Of a stretch of DNA of 64,000 bases, positions 32,480 through 43,770 are shown in pieces. Origin of the DNA: Paguma larvata (lineage: Eukaryota; Chordata; Mammalia; Carnivora; Viverridae); assembly GCA_030068075.1 (NCBI GenBank), contig CM057835.1, positions 43,506,215 to 43,570,214 on the forward strand, read 5' to 3'. Both the position numbers and the translations under genes were made by a program. The first letter of the stretch is position 1; every line of letters starts with the position of its first letter. The notes beneath the pieces were generated by a model. That model was not told where the DNA came from. It saw nothing but the letters and a program-made list of their open reading frames with translations, and made no database searches.

Positions 32480-35280
32480 CACTTCCCATAAATTATAATG
32501 GAGAATTTTGTGTTGGATGTTAATAATCATTAACATTGGTAAATATGGGGGAAAACAGTTTTAATGATTGAGGATGAGCAATACACATGTTATTGATTCT
32601 GAAAACAAATAAATTGGTCCTACATGGATGATCATGTGCTTTCTTTGTCCCCCATCTCATTCCTTCTCTCTGCACACCCATCGTAGGAAACAGTGGGGAA
32701 ATGAGACTCTGTCAGTTCTGATTTGTAAGCTTCCCTCTGAACACAACATGACCTCTGCATCGATACTATCATGGCTGCAAACAGATACTTTTATCTACTT
32801 TGCCCTTAACTGAAGTGACCCTCCTGTGTGAATTTCCCAAGTTTTAATTTGCCCAGCTGAGAGTCACTCCCTCCCAAATAGTAAGAACAGAACCCCTAGA
32901 AGTAGAAACATACAAGTTGCTTTCCATTATGGTCTTTGATTTCTACGCTCGCTCGGTTACCCAACATCTTCCTGTCTGTTTCACTATTTTCTTATACTTT
33001 TTATTTACTGGTAAGTGGAATCACTCCTATAACTGTTTAAGGGGGTTGAATACAGCCACCCTGGAAAGCAAGGGAAGGCTTCACCAAATCCTGTCTTGCC
33101 CCACCCCACCTCTTCTTTCCATAGGCCAAGCAGGCTGTCAGTCTCTGGAGGCTTCCTGCTCCACCAGCCTCCAGGAAAGCAGACAGCAGTATGCTCAGCC
33201 TCCACTCACAAACACAAATCTCATGTCTTTTTTTTTTTTTTTTCCATCGTTCTCCTCTGGCAAAATTATAACTCACCCTTGCCAAGGAGAAGAGTGGTAA
33301 GTCTACTTTTAAACCAGTCGACGGTACGTTTTCCAAAGTCTTCTAGCGCCCTCCCAAATAAGTTCCAATTCTAGTCCCCATTGTCACGCCACCCAAATTA
33401 ATTTCTAGCTTTACCTAATCTGTGCCAGATGCCCAGTAGCTCCTTGAGCTCTAAAAACAGTTAACTCATTTGGCTAATGTACTGTGGTGCAAGTTCGGCC
33501 GGCAAAATTTAATGCTGAGCAGGTACCATTTTGCTTTTCATGTCATTGGAAATGTTGATGTATAGTAACAACACCCAACTTAATACTTGAAAATGCTGTC
33601 ATTGCGCGATGGCAAAGCCAGTTAGCAATTTCAAATGGTGTATTTGCCTTTCGAGCTTCGTTTCTTTATCATTGCATTTTCCATTATTTGTATGTGCTCA
33701 AGTGGTTTGGTAAGGCTGACAACAGTTAACCGGTAAGGTTTATTGCTACCATTTTTATTTATTTAAGTCACACAGGGAATACTTTTTCTTATAAAGAGAC
33801 CTGTTTATTTTATTAAGTTAACAAGTTAAAGCAATTGATCGAGAAATATATTAAGGCCGTCTCTTATGGGCAGATTTACATTTCCTACATTTTCTTTCTT
33901 TTTCCATGTGGCTAAACTGATAGATTATGTAGACACCAAAATACAACCCCAAATATTTACTTGTAATCTGAAACACCGATTTGTTGCCAGATGCAATCAT
34001 AATGGTTTCCAGGCCCAATAAGAGTGAAATTCTTTGGACTTTAACATAATAAGGAAGAGTCTTAAGTATGTTCGTTGTACAGTCATTCTTAAACCAGAGA
34101 GTTGTATTGTTCAATCAGCGTTTGCCAGCTGGTATTTCTAATTTTACGATAGAATTTCTATTCTTTCTTCTCCCAAGTAGAGAAGAGCTTTCCACGGGCA
34201 AAACAACTCAAAGAGGCATCTCACACCTCTAATTTATCTAATTTTGGCAAAGAACCAAGAGACGAAGTCACACCCCTTCTTTCAATCCCTCTGCTACTCC
34301 CAGAATTTGGCTTTAAAAAAACAAGTTCGAAAACTCACTTTGGATCATCGATACAGTGTCCTTCATCAGAAAAGAATGTAAAATGGAGCAGTGTTGAGCA
34401 TTAATCTTTGCCCCTAAATCCTTCCCACTAGGCACTATAGATTGTGTAATTAAATTGAAATTGAAATCAAGTCCTTTTTGTTTCCCCCATTAAGCAAGCT
34501 ACGAGTTGCACACCAACGTGAGAAATCAGGGCTGCGGTGGATGGAGAGCTCCAGCCTCCTGGCCAATAGCCAGCATGCGTTTTTAGCCGAGAGCTATTTT
34601 ACCACACCTGAGCTCTGAGAACAAACAACTATTGGAGTTCTCTGGAGGGAACGCCGGATTCTTTCCTGTGTAATTCACTGGGGAAATTAGTATGCTTTTT
34701 TAAAGTAACTTGTTAGCGCAGCTTGTTTACGAGAAGAGGACAAAAATGAGCAGTGAACCGCTTGGCAGCTCCTGTCCCAGAATGGGATGAAAGCATGACC
34801 CATTTTTTCAGCTGTCTTTTTGGCAGTTCAGTGCTGCAACAATTTCCTTTCTGAAAAATGTGCCTTCTAGAGATGAAAATCTCCTGTAGGTTTTCTGAAT
34901 AATTTTTACGATGAGAGATGAAAGATAATACCTTAAAATGCTACCCCAAATACCTTAAAAAACCAGACCAGAATATGGCCAGTACCGAACGGGAATACTG
35001 TACATAAAACCTTTTGAGATAACTGCAAAACTGCCTTCTTACATAGCAGGCGAGTGAAACCTGCAGGAAATTAATGCCTTGCGTGTATGCCTTTTTGTAG
35101 AGGAGATCATTGAAACCCATTGTGAATTAATACATGGCCAGGTGACATAGAGGGTTCTATTTCTCTTGGAGAGGACGTGCATGCTGGAGAGAAGATGCAC
35201 ACTCAGGCGCTGGCTGGGACAGGGCTCGCCTTCGCTGAAGTCCCGGTTCAGAGAGAGCCAGCACCGCCGTTGTGCCGTCA
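32480..35280. other. Repeat-poor intronic block
   Basis: Apart from T-runs (33229-33243) I recognise almost no interspersed repeat in 2.8 kb. The short frames overlapping at 32917-33374 on both strands have no domain evidence. Such repeat-poor stretches often hold regulatory sequence, but nothing here proves it. Confidence 0.4.
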
Positions 35281-35284
35281 AAGC

Positions 35285-35710
35285 TATGCGCTCACTCCTA
35301 GGGCTGTGGTAACAAACTACCACAAACTGGGTGCTTTCAAACACCAGAAATGTATTGTCTCACAGTTCCGCAGGCTAGAAGTCCAAAACTCAGTGGTCGT
35401 CAGGACCACACTCCCCCCGAAACCTATAGGAGAGGATCCCTCTCTGCCTCCTCCCGGCTGATGGTGGCGGCCGGTGGTCCTTGGCGATGCTCGGCTAGTA
35501 GCTCCATCACGGTCTCTGCCTCTTTGTCACGTGGCCTCCTCCCTACGTCTCTTCTCTTCTTATAAGGACACCAGCCGTAAAGGGTTAAGGCCCATCCTAA
35601 TGACTTCATCTTAACTTGATGACATTACTTTTAAATAAGGTCACACTGACAGGCACCAGGAGTCAGGACGTCCTCAGAGCTGTCTGGGGGACACAATTCA
35701 GCCATAAAAC
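35285..35710 (-). mobile_element. MLT1-type LTR (MaLR, ERVL-related), antisense
   Basis: The plus strand carries the complement in order: 'GGGCTGTGGTAACAAACTAC', 'CACAAACTGGGTGCTTTCAA', 'TCTCACAGTTCCGCAGGCTA', 'CTTATAAGGACACCAGCCGT', 'CTTCATCTTAACTTGATGAC', 'AAATAAGGTCACACTGACAG' and 'GGGGACACAATTCAGCCATA'. This is a solitary LTR with no retroviral genes next to it. Confidence 0.88.
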
Positions 35711-36277
35711 GCTGGGGCCTCAGACAGAGCCTCAATCCCATCTCTCCCTCTGGCCACTGAGCACTTCTGATGTGATCTCCCGTCGCCCCTCCACCCAGCT
35801 CCTCCAACGCCCAGCCCACACCCCCTGCTTCCTCCAGACCCTCATGGAGGCCCTTGCTCGGCCAGGCTCTCCCGCCCCGTCCACCACATTTTCCATCCAT
35901 CCTCCATTCTGCTCCTCTTTGCTTTCTAAAACCCCAACCATCCACATCCCTCCTCTGCCACAAAATAAAAATCAAACAGATACACCATCCCCATGTGTAT
36001 CGGTGATTATAACCCCCGCCTGTGTGCTGTGCTCACCCGTGGAGTTTTGTCAGCATAAACCCTGAGGCTGCACTCCGATGCCAACGCAAGAAACGCTGGG
36101 TCACTGGTTGGGTTCAGACACAGCACAACCCTTAGCCCAGGCCAAAAGGGGTCGTATGCTTTAGAAGACCCCAGACACCGCAAACACAGAAACACAGAGA
36201 CTCTTTTTTCTTCTAAACGTCATGTTTTAAAGTTTGACAATCAATGGAGCACATACAAAATACGGGAGCACAACAGA
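35711..36277. other. GC-richer intronic sequence
   Basis: Pyrimidine-rich unique sequence between the MLT1 LTR and the CpG patch. A 149-codon frame starting in the LTR runs through it. It lacks recognisable domains and its proline/serine/threonine bias reflects the C-rich strand. Confidence 0.4.
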
Positions 36278-36279
36278 GT

Positions 36280-36823
36280 GGCTGAATTGTGGGCCCTGCC
36301 GTCAGGTGCGGTGGGGTCGGGCTGGGGGATAAAACATCAGCCTGTGCTGATTTTTTCTGGTTTCTCTCACAACCAGAGAAGGAAGGGCTGCTGGAGCCTC
36401 AAGGTAGCCACCCCGCATCCTCTCGAGTGGGAGGAGGATGTGGAGGCAGACAGTTTGCCTCAGGTAAGCGTACTCGGCCCTTCCCACTGCTCAGGATGTA
36501 GGCGGAGTCGGGGGTACAGTTCCGGGGGGTACAGTTCCGGACGGTACTTACAACCGCCTGGCAATCCCGAGGTCAGAGAAGGGAGGCGTGAGGTAAGTGA
36601 ACCATTCCCCAAATCCCTTCCACGCTCCACCAAGGAATCTGAAGACCCTGAGTACAGCTTCTGCCCTGCCTTCCTCCCGAACGCCCACGAACCACTCAGG
36701 CCTCTCGTGGCCGGCTGGCGCTCAGGGAGAGCGGAGGGCTCCTGCCACCTCCAGGGCCAGAGCGGCCCCTCCGGAGAGGCTGCGTGGAAACAAGGGCCAT
36801 GTATTGAGTATTGCTTACTTTGA
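36280..36823 (+). other. CpG-enriched patch with two strong splice donors and a 181-codon open frame
   Basis: I count 26 CpG dinucleotides by hand between 36298 and 36790, far denser than the surrounding intron. Two consensus donors lie on the plus strand: CAG|GTAAGCG after 36463 and AG|GTAAGTGA after 36592. The open frame at 36278-36823 predicts a 181-residue peptide with no domain I recognise. A perfect 15-bp tandem duplication (GGGGTACAGTTCCGG) sits at 36511-36540. It may be an alternative first exon, a non-coding RNA exon, or chance. I do not assert a protein product. Confidence 0.4.
36511..36540 (+). repeat. 15-bp perfect tandem duplication
   Basis: GGGGTACAGTTCCGG occurs twice in succession, with a partial third unit (ACGGTACTTA) after it. 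In the open frame it gives a GYSS-type dipeptide repeat. Confidence 0.97.
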
Positions 36824-36964
36824 AACTTCTAAATATTTAAACACACAGTATGTGGGCCTCCATTCCTGCTCTTGCTCTGGGCAACACAAATGTTGGGAAT
36901 GATTCCGCTCAGATATCTGCAGCTTTAAAACTCAGTATGTGATTCTCCTAAAAAGTCAAGGTTG

Positions 36965-37450
36965 AACCCACTCATCTGCGGTCTACAGGATAAAACCCCA
37001 ACCTCTGAGTATGAAATCTAAGACCCTGTGATCCCACCATCCTTTGGGACAGCATGCTCCCCGCCTCCCTCGATCTACTTCCCATTCTGCTCCTTCCTGT
37101 AAAACTGTTGCGTGCTATATAAAACTGCTCTACCAATGTACTAAACCCTCTTCCCGCACATGCAAAATTTACTCCTGTTCCATGACGTGACTCAAATGCC
37201 ACCTCCTCCACGAAGCTTTCCTTCATCATACAGCGAAGAAGAATCTCTCCCTCGTCAATGGTCCTATATTATTTTTCAGCCCCTTTGCTACAGATCCTTG
37301 TGTTTTCTATTCTGTATTCTTATTATTTGTCCCAATATGATTTTGTAACTGGACATTCTCATCCTAAAGAGACAAAATCAAGTTTGGCTCATTTCAGAGT
37401 CTGCTGCTAGGCCTTGCACATCATAAGCACCCAACCAATTGCTGGTCAAT
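36965..37450 (+). repeat. L2 LINE relic
   Basis: 'AGGATAAAACCCCAACCTCT', 'TCCATGACGTGACTCAAATG', 'CCACCTCCTCCACGAAGC', 'TTCCTTCATCATACAGCG' and 'CTAGGCCTTGCACATCATAA' follow sense L2. Confidence 0.8.
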
Positions 37451-37454
37451 TGAA

Positions 37455-38500
37455 ACCTTTCGAGGCACTAAATTGTTACCCTGCTAGCCAGAGGGACCGC
37501 TGAAGGCGGGCGGTCCGCTCCCCATACGCTGTACTCTCTACACTCTTGTGTCATTGATTTTTACAAGGCGGGAACCAAGTGTGGTCCTGTGACCTCCCCA
37601 GCAAGGAATCTCAGCCGAAAACAGAAGGGACAAGCTAAGAGTGCACATGGTCTCTATGAATAATGGTCCCGCTGTCAGAGGAATGACAGAATTGAAGGCC
37701 AGGGAGACCCACACCTCTATTTTATCTTTCTGTCTGCATCCCATAACAGCCTGTAGAAGGTTAAACGATTTGCTTGGGTCGAGACATGAGCACCTGATTT
37801 TTTTCTCGAATGTAAGGATGGCAACGCCATTCACTGTCCCCTTTTCAGTGTAGCATGAACTTTATAACTTCTAAATTTAAAGTGGGATTGCATTACCTCG
37901 CACTATTCTTATCGAAATGGCCATGCACTCAAGGAGACAACTTTGACCTAAAGAGAGTTTCTCACTGCAAGTTCAGCACTAATGGAACTGGTAAAGATCC
38001 CATCCCCCTAACTCTCTTTTAAGAGTACCTTCCAGACCTGGAATTTGTGCTTTATAAAAAAGCTCTCCGATTTGTGCGTCTTTCTAAAGAATGCTTGAAA
38101 GCGAGACTGAAATGATCCAAAAATGGTAGCATGAATAGCGGCTAACGAAGAAGGATTTCTAAAAGACGGTCTTTATTAAAGGTCAGATGGCTTCCTATCT
38201 AGAAAATACTTAGGTATAAATGTCACAAGGCTGGGGCTCGCCTCTTTAATCGGAAGCCAAGAAAATTAAAATATTGTGTAAGGCTGTCTGAGGAAATAGA
38301 CAACAAACAATGGTCTGTGGAAATCTACCCCAAAGACAAAGGGAGAATGAGAAAATGGCCGTCGGGTACTTTAGAAGCCTGAACACTAAGAAGAAAATAG
38401 TGATTGAGGTCAAGAAAATGGTTTAGTAGCAACACTGCATGACTTATTAGCAATCAAATATGCAGATAGCTCTCATTCACTCAAAATGCTTCTGAATAAT
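37455..38500. other. Intronic sequence without an assigned element
   Basis: Unique-looking sequence with several isolated CpGs. No splice-bounded exon or RNA gene was recognised. Confidence 0.4.
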
Positions 38501-38504
38501 TGTG

Positions 38505-38650
38505 ACCAATAATTGTGCTAGTCGCTCAGTGCTCCGCCTCACTAATTTGTCACAAAAAACCTATAAGGATACATATTTTAATCTCCTTTTTGTACAGGTG
38601 GAAACTCAAGCTTGAAAGATCTACTAATTTTTCAGGTTCTGCTATGCTCA
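38505..38650 (-). repeat. MIR relic, antisense (first part, split)
   Basis: 'ACAAAAAACCTATAAGGATA' and 'TTTTGTACAGGTGGAAACTC' match the MIR complement. The expected continuation (AAGGCACACAGCTGGCGAGC) is found at 38915, beyond another MIR. Confidence 0.6.
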
Positions 38651-38654
38651 GCAC

Positions 38655-38870
38655 TAAATTAATAATAATAATAATAATGGTTAACATCATTCTTAGGTGC
38701 TTAACAAGCTTTCTGCGGGTCAGCACTAGACTAAATTCTACATATAATTATCTCATTTAAACCTCATGGTAGTCATCTTGTGCGGTAGGTACAAACCCAG
38801 GGATTCATGATCGGTTAATAGAAGTAGCTTGCCCGAGATCACACGCCAGGACGGAAGTAATATGAGTCTA
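38655..38870 (-). repeat. MIR relic, antisense, with (TAA)n
   Basis: A (TAA)n run at 38659-38679 leads into 'CATTCTTAGGTGCTTAACAA', 'ATCTCATTTAAACCTCATGG' and 'AGCTTGCCCGAGATCACACG', a MIR complement. Confidence 0.7.
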
Positions 38871-38962
38871 CCCCGTAAGCCACCAGTCTCTACTACTCTA
38901 GATACCTTTCTCCAAGGCACACAGCTGGCGAGCGGCAGAGCCGGACTCAGAATCCAGGTAGA

Positions 38963-39166
38963 GGGGAGCCTGGGTGGCTCTGACAGTTAATTGTCCGCCT
39001 CTCGGGTTCGGCTCAGGTCTTGATCTCATGGTTTGCGACATGGAATCCCTCATCAGGCTCTGCCTACTTGGGATTCTCTCTCTCTCCCTCTCTCCCTCTG
39101 CCCCTCCCCCACCCACTCTCTAAATAAATAAATAAATAAATAATATATAAGCATTTTAAAAAAAAA
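38963..39166 (+). mobile_element. Carnivore tRNA-Lys SINE
   Basis: Head GGGGAGCCTGGGTGGCTCTG, shortened body CATCAGGCTCTGCCTACTTG, CT-rich middle and (AAAT)n tail. Target duplication GAATCCAGGTA (38950-38960) and GAATGCAGGTA (39167-39177) differ by one base. Confidence 0.95.
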
Positions 39167-39179
39167 GAATGCAGGTATG

Positions 39180-39840
39180 TATCATTCCGAAATCCTTTCT
39201 CTTTGCTGTTGCTCTATACCGTTACCTGTCCTGGCAGTTTTCCTATCAACTAAATGATCCCACTCATGACCACCCTCATCGGCACCCCAATTTTCACACT
39301 AATGCTGAAGCAACTGGTTATGAGACCCTAGAATACAGATGTATATGACGTGGTACATTTTTTCCCCCAAAGCATTTTAACGATCAAGATAGGCATATAC
39401 TCACTCTGCAGTTCCCGTTAAGCCCTAAATTACTTTTTTAATTACATAAGTGAAAAATCGAGTGAATCTAGTCTAAGAGGAAAACTATTTTGTCACCTGA
39501 AAAGAGATTAAAAACTGGAAAAAAAAAAAAAAAAGAAAAAAGGGTACACGGGCTAATGCGCTGGCCACTGGCAATGTTCCTCGGTGGAGCCCGAACAAAT
39601 ACCATGAACATAAAACAAGAATGGAAGTAGAAACCTTTATTCTCACCAACTACCAAATGTTCTTTTATTCCTTTATTTTCCAGAAAAGTGCCTTACTTCT
39701 AAAAACTCCTTTATGAGTTCTTCATTCTTAGTAACAACTATGTCATTGTACATGTGCTTAGGAGAGAAAATAGGAGATATTGAAGCTCTGTACTGAAAAT
39801 GTCCCATCTCTTGAACATAAATAATTAATTTACAATCTAG
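39180..39840. other. Intronic sequence without an assigned element
   Basis: AT-rich, with an A-run at 39519-39540. No exon recognised. Confidence 0.4.
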
Positions 39841-39843
39841 TGG

Positions 39844-39919
39844 TTTTATTTTTATTTTGTTTTTAGGTTTTAGGAGAGAGAGAGAGCATGTAAGCAGGGG
39901 TGAAGGGCAGAGGGAGAGG

Positions 39920-39961
<42 letters not shown>

Positions 39962-40086
39962 ATCTCAAGCAGTCTCCACACTTAGCACAGAGCCTAACAT
40001 AGGGCTTGATCTCACAACCTCGGGATCATGACCTGAGCTGAAATATTGAGTTGGACCTTTATCCGACCGAGCCACCCAAGTGCCCC
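39844..40086 (-). mobile_element. Carnivore tRNA-Lys SINE, antisense, with long GA tract
   Basis: T-rich tail complement, purine run (GAGA) at about 39915-39961, body AATCTCAAGCAGTCTCCACA, and head complement CCGAGCCACCCAAGTGCCCC. It directly abuts a second SINE at 40087. Confidence 0.94.
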
Positions 40087-40190
40087 TTAATTTTTTTTTT
40101 AAAGTAAACTCTACGCCCAACATGGGACTCAAGCTCAGGACCCCGAGATCGAGAGTCACATCTTCTGCCAACGAGCCACCCAGGCGCCCC
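40087..40190 (-). mobile_element. Short carnivore SINE, second subtype, antisense
   Basis: It begins TTAATTTTTTTTTTAAAGTA (tail complement), continues 'GGACTCAAGCTCAGGACCCC', 'GAGATCGAGAGTCACATCTT', and ends with head complement ACGAGCCACCCAGGCGCCCC. This is the short subfamily lacking the CT-rich middle. The two elements are head-to-tail, in the same orientation. Confidence 0.92.
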
Positions 40191-40194
40191 TCTA

Positions 40195-41085
40195 CCATAT
40201 AGTCTAAATAAATCACACTACCTAAATGCCAGCGAAATATATTCCACAAATGATTTTCTAGTCAATCTCTTCCCCTTCTTTTTCTTCCCCTCTTTTGCAT
40301 TTTTCTAATCCTGTCCCTCCCTCCTTGCTAGCACTTGTAGCTAAAGATGAGTAACTGGGTAACTGGAAGTTTTCAGCCCGGCAGATTGTGTGAGCAAGTC
40401 GGTTAGCTCCATTATGGGGAATCATCCTTCCCCACACCCAGCAACAGGCGCCGGCGGCCAAGTCCTGGTGGCGGGAGCACGGTTAGCAGAGTTCCCTAAC
40501 TCACACGCCTCCTCCAGTTGGAACGTCTGTTTTTCACTTTTAGGGTTAAAGCTTTGATCAAAATGGGCCACAGAGCCGATTTGTCATCATATTTTAATGT
40601 ATACTCAAAAAAACAGGGGGTTTTTTGGTCAACCTTTAAACTGTCTTATCCATATTATTCTTTCCCTTCATGACAAGGCACTCAGCAGCAATCAAGTGGA
40701 AACTTGAGACCTGGTGGAATTTTAGGAACAAGGTGCTTCGGTAGTCATCGTTTTGAGGGAAAAGTTGCTGCTCAACATAAACATTTGTGTTTTAAGAAAT
40801 AGTGATCAAGGGGTCGGACATATTTCTATAGCATATAATTCAGATATCTTCCAGGCAAAGATTCTAAAAGGCTATTCTCTTCGTATTTAAAAAGGTAAAT
40901 GTGTTTATCTTTATCAGTTTGAATTTCACCGTTTCCAACATTCGGCCACAATACATATATCTAAAAGCACAGAAAAGAAAAAAATAACAAGAAATAGTCA
41001 CGAATACTAGACCAGTTCTGCAGAATCTATGTTATATATATATATATGGTTTAGATCCCTCAGGGCAGATTCCCTGGATATCCAT
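40195..41085. other. Intronic sequence without an assigned element
   Basis: Mixed sequence with some CpGs around 40430-40480 and a (TA)n run at 41032-41046. No gene support. Confidence 0.4.
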
Positions 41086-41097
41086 CAAGAGATTTCT

Positions 41098-41267
41098 GGG
41101 GCGCCTGCGGTGGGGGCGGGGGGAGTCAGTCAGTTAAGCATCTGGCTCTGTATTTCTGCTCAGGTCATGATCTCACAGTTCGTGAGTTCGAGCCCCGTGT
41201 CGGGCTCTGTGCTGACAGTGCGGAACATGCTTAGGATTCTCTCTCTCCCTCCCTCTGCCCCTCCCCT

Positions 41268-41304
<37 letters not shown>

Positions 41305-41343
41305 ATAAATAAATAAACTTTAAAGAGAGAGAGAGAAGGAGAC
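41098..41343 (+). mobile_element. Carnivore tRNA-Lys SINE
   Basis: Head GGGCGCCTGCGGTGGGGGCG (altered A-box region), intact B-box region GTTCGTGAGTTCGAGCCCC, and a long (CT)n run at about 41270-41300. Tail CAAAATAAATAAATAAAC. Target duplication AGAGATTTC lies at 41088-41096 and 41344-41352. Confidence 0.96.
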
Positions 41344-41352
41344 AGAGATTTC

Positions 41353-42385
41353 ACTTTTATTTTGTATAAACTTTCGTGTGTAACTGCATTTTGCTGAGGA
41401 AATCTGTTCCTTGGTCCTTGTCAGAATCTCAGGAGTGAAAGAAAGTGTCCTGAAGGGTTTTTCTACCTCTCAGCAGAGAGAGTGATCCCACTTATTCCTT
41501 TTATTATGCATAAATTGGAACCAATTTTGTTTCAACTTTATTTTGTAAAGAAGCACTCACCAAAGAACCAATTTCTGGGAAAGAAAAGATGTAACAGACA
41601 AGTAGTGAAAATTCAGAGTGCGGGTAAGGATCCTAGCAAAAGCTACCTTGTCGTTATGATCCTTAATGTGGAAAAAGTTATTATCCAGAGAAGTGTTATG
41701 TTGCATTCTGTGGTCAGTCATCAAACAAGGAAGGAATAAACAAGATTCTTCACTGTTTCATCACGGGCGTGCGCCTTGCTCAAAATGTATTAAAGGGGAG
41801 TATTTTCATGATGCTATTACTGAATAATTAAATTAGGCCAATGTTCCGTGGATGTGGAATAATGTAATTTACTATGTTGAATGATTAGCCAATCAGATTT
41901 CTCTCATTTTCTAAGGCAACGGATTGACTAAAATGTGACCATAAACAAAATAGATTTTATTAGGCATAATCTACTTTGTAAACAAATGAAATTAATTCTT
42001 CGCCTGACCTAAAGCTTTGAAAATGAAAGACCAAAATCGAACACATGCTTCCAATTTTGGTTCTGTTACTAAGATGACACTTAATATAAAAGTTACCATT
42101 TTTACTTCCCCTCAAGTATTCCATGCTTGATACTAAATGACTCTTAGAAATATGTTCATCAACAGATGGGAACCACTTATGGCCTCATAAACTCCAAAGC
42201 AAGTGAAATTATCTCCGCCAAATAGAAAGATTACAAGGAAGCCTCATCTGGTTATCTCAGAGATGATTAATGCATTGCATGTTGGTTCAATGGTGCAATG
42301 AATATTGACAGATAATCACCCTTCCTATGAGAGAACTATGGAAGAGACGAATGCTAGTGATCTATGTGTTTAATCAATCAGTAAG
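41353..42385. other. Intronic sequence without an assigned element
   Basis: AT-rich, unique-looking. The 85-codon frame at 41482-41739 has no domain or splice context. Confidence 0.4.
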
Positions 42386-42389
42386 CAAT

Positions 42390-42710
42390 TTCAGCACGTG
42401 CCCTGTGTTTGGAGCTGGGCTCGGTGTGACAGAGGATGTGGAGGTAAGTGCCAGCACAGACCCTGTTCCAAAGGGATTGTCTACCTTGAAAGAGAGACTA
42501 GCATCCCTCAAGTGCTATGTGTGGATAACAGAGTGTGTTATTACTTACTTACTTCTTAACTGAACCAGTATAGATACTGTGGGAGCTTGGAGAACCCAAC
42601 AATCACTGAAGAGTGGCCAGGGAAGGCTCATGGAGGACTTGAAACCAAAGTTATTTAGATTTGATTCGGCAGGAAATAGAATGTGCTGGCAGTGAAGCTT
42701 GGGGAATTCA
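42390..42710 (-). repeat. L2 LINE relic, antisense
   Basis: 'AGCACAGACCCTGTTCCAAA', 'GTGGCCAGGGAAGGCTCATG' and 'GGAGGACTTGAAACCAAAG' parallel the complement of L2. Confidence 0.5.
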
Positions 42711-42779
42711 GAAATGACCTCAGGACAATTAGTGTGGAATTTTCTTAAAACCATATCCTGTATTTCCCTTTTTGCTCTG

Positions 42780-43420
42780 TCTCCAGTGGTACCAACCACC
42801 AATCTCTCTGCAGGCTACTCTGCTTCCACACCTACTAGGCCCCCAGTCCATTCTCCACTTGGCCGGGAGAGGGAGCTTTATAAAACTTCAGTTCGCATCG
42901 TGTTATCCCCCTGTCTGAAACCTCCGGTGGCTAATATTAGACCTCCGATGAGACCCAAAGTCCTTCCCGGGATCTCCACGATCCGATGTTCCTACAAGCT
43001 ATTGCCCCACCCTCCTCTTTGGTTTTATCTTAAGTCACTAGGCCCTTCTCGCTCACGCGACACCCACACGGGCCCCTCTCCGTCCTTCCACCTGGCCGGG
43101 CTCATCCCCCCGAGAGGACCCTTTGCATTCACTGCCCCCGCCTGACCTCTGGTCCAGTAGCTTCTCCACAAACAGGTCTTCCCTAGACGTCTGTGTAATG
43201 CAGTCTCTCCATTCTTCCCACTACTCACACGGTGTCACATGGCTCTGCTTCAGTGATCGCTTACTGGTTTATTTATTTGTTTATTTATTCATTATCTACC
43301 TTCACCCACAAGAATATAAGTACCATGAGAGCAAGACCCTTACCAGAGTTGTTTACCCCAACGTGTTTAAGGGTTCACATATTAGATGCACAGTAAAGAC
43401 TTCCCAAATGAATGCCTTGC
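42780..43420 (+). repeat. L2 LINE relic, long
   Basis: Sense L2 landmarks in order: 'TGTTATCCCCCTGTCTGAAA', 'CTCCGGTGGCTAATATTAG', 'GACCCAAAGTCCTTCCCGG', 'GGGCTCATCCCCCCGAG', 'CTTTGCATTCACTGCCCC', 'TATAAGTACCATGAGAGCAA' and the 3' end near 43400. The 148-codon frame inside is a repeat by-product. Confidence 0.82.
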
Positions 43421-43424
43421 TTAA

Positions 43425-43645
43425 TTAATTCTGCTAGCAGGCAATGGCAGTAGTCCGGGCATGAAAAAAAAAATGTGTATGAGTGCTATATTGATAGCAG
43501 GAATGAACACTTTAGAGAAAAAAAACTAAATAGAATTTGGTGCCTGAATATGGAGAGTGAAATAACAAATTAAGACCAGGATTAACACGAGGTCCCCAGG
43601 GTTACTGCAGAAAGGTGAGACTCTCAGCAGAAATATAAAAGTTGT
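43425..43645. other. Short unassigned stretch
   Basis: Nothing recognised apart from A-runs at 43464-43472 and 43519-43526. Confidence 0.4.
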
Positions 43646-43649
43646 GGTT

Positions 43650-43770
43650 AAAAGCCACATTTATGAGTATACACTGCATATGAAGCATGCCATATTTACT
43701 CTATTTATTTTTCACAACTCCATTAGGTAGGCCTCATTCTGTTTTTCAGATGGGAGGTTGAGTCAGCTAC
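43650..43770 (-). repeat. MIR relic, antisense
   Basis: 'TTTCACAACTCCATTAGGTA' and 'GTTTTTCAGATGGGAGGTTG' match the MIR complement. Confidence 0.5.

Noticed and set aside
35285..35710. A possible endogenous retrovirus with coding capacity
   Set aside because: Only a solitary MLT1-type LTR is present. No gag, pol or env-like sequence flanks it.
35616..36065. Plus-strand 149-codon frame
   Set aside because: It begins inside the MLT1 LTR and runs through C-rich sequence. No motif, and the start is in a repeat.
42699..43145. Plus-strand 148-codon frame
   Set aside because: It lies almost entirely within a sense-orientation L2 relic. L2 ORF2 is not recoverable from it.
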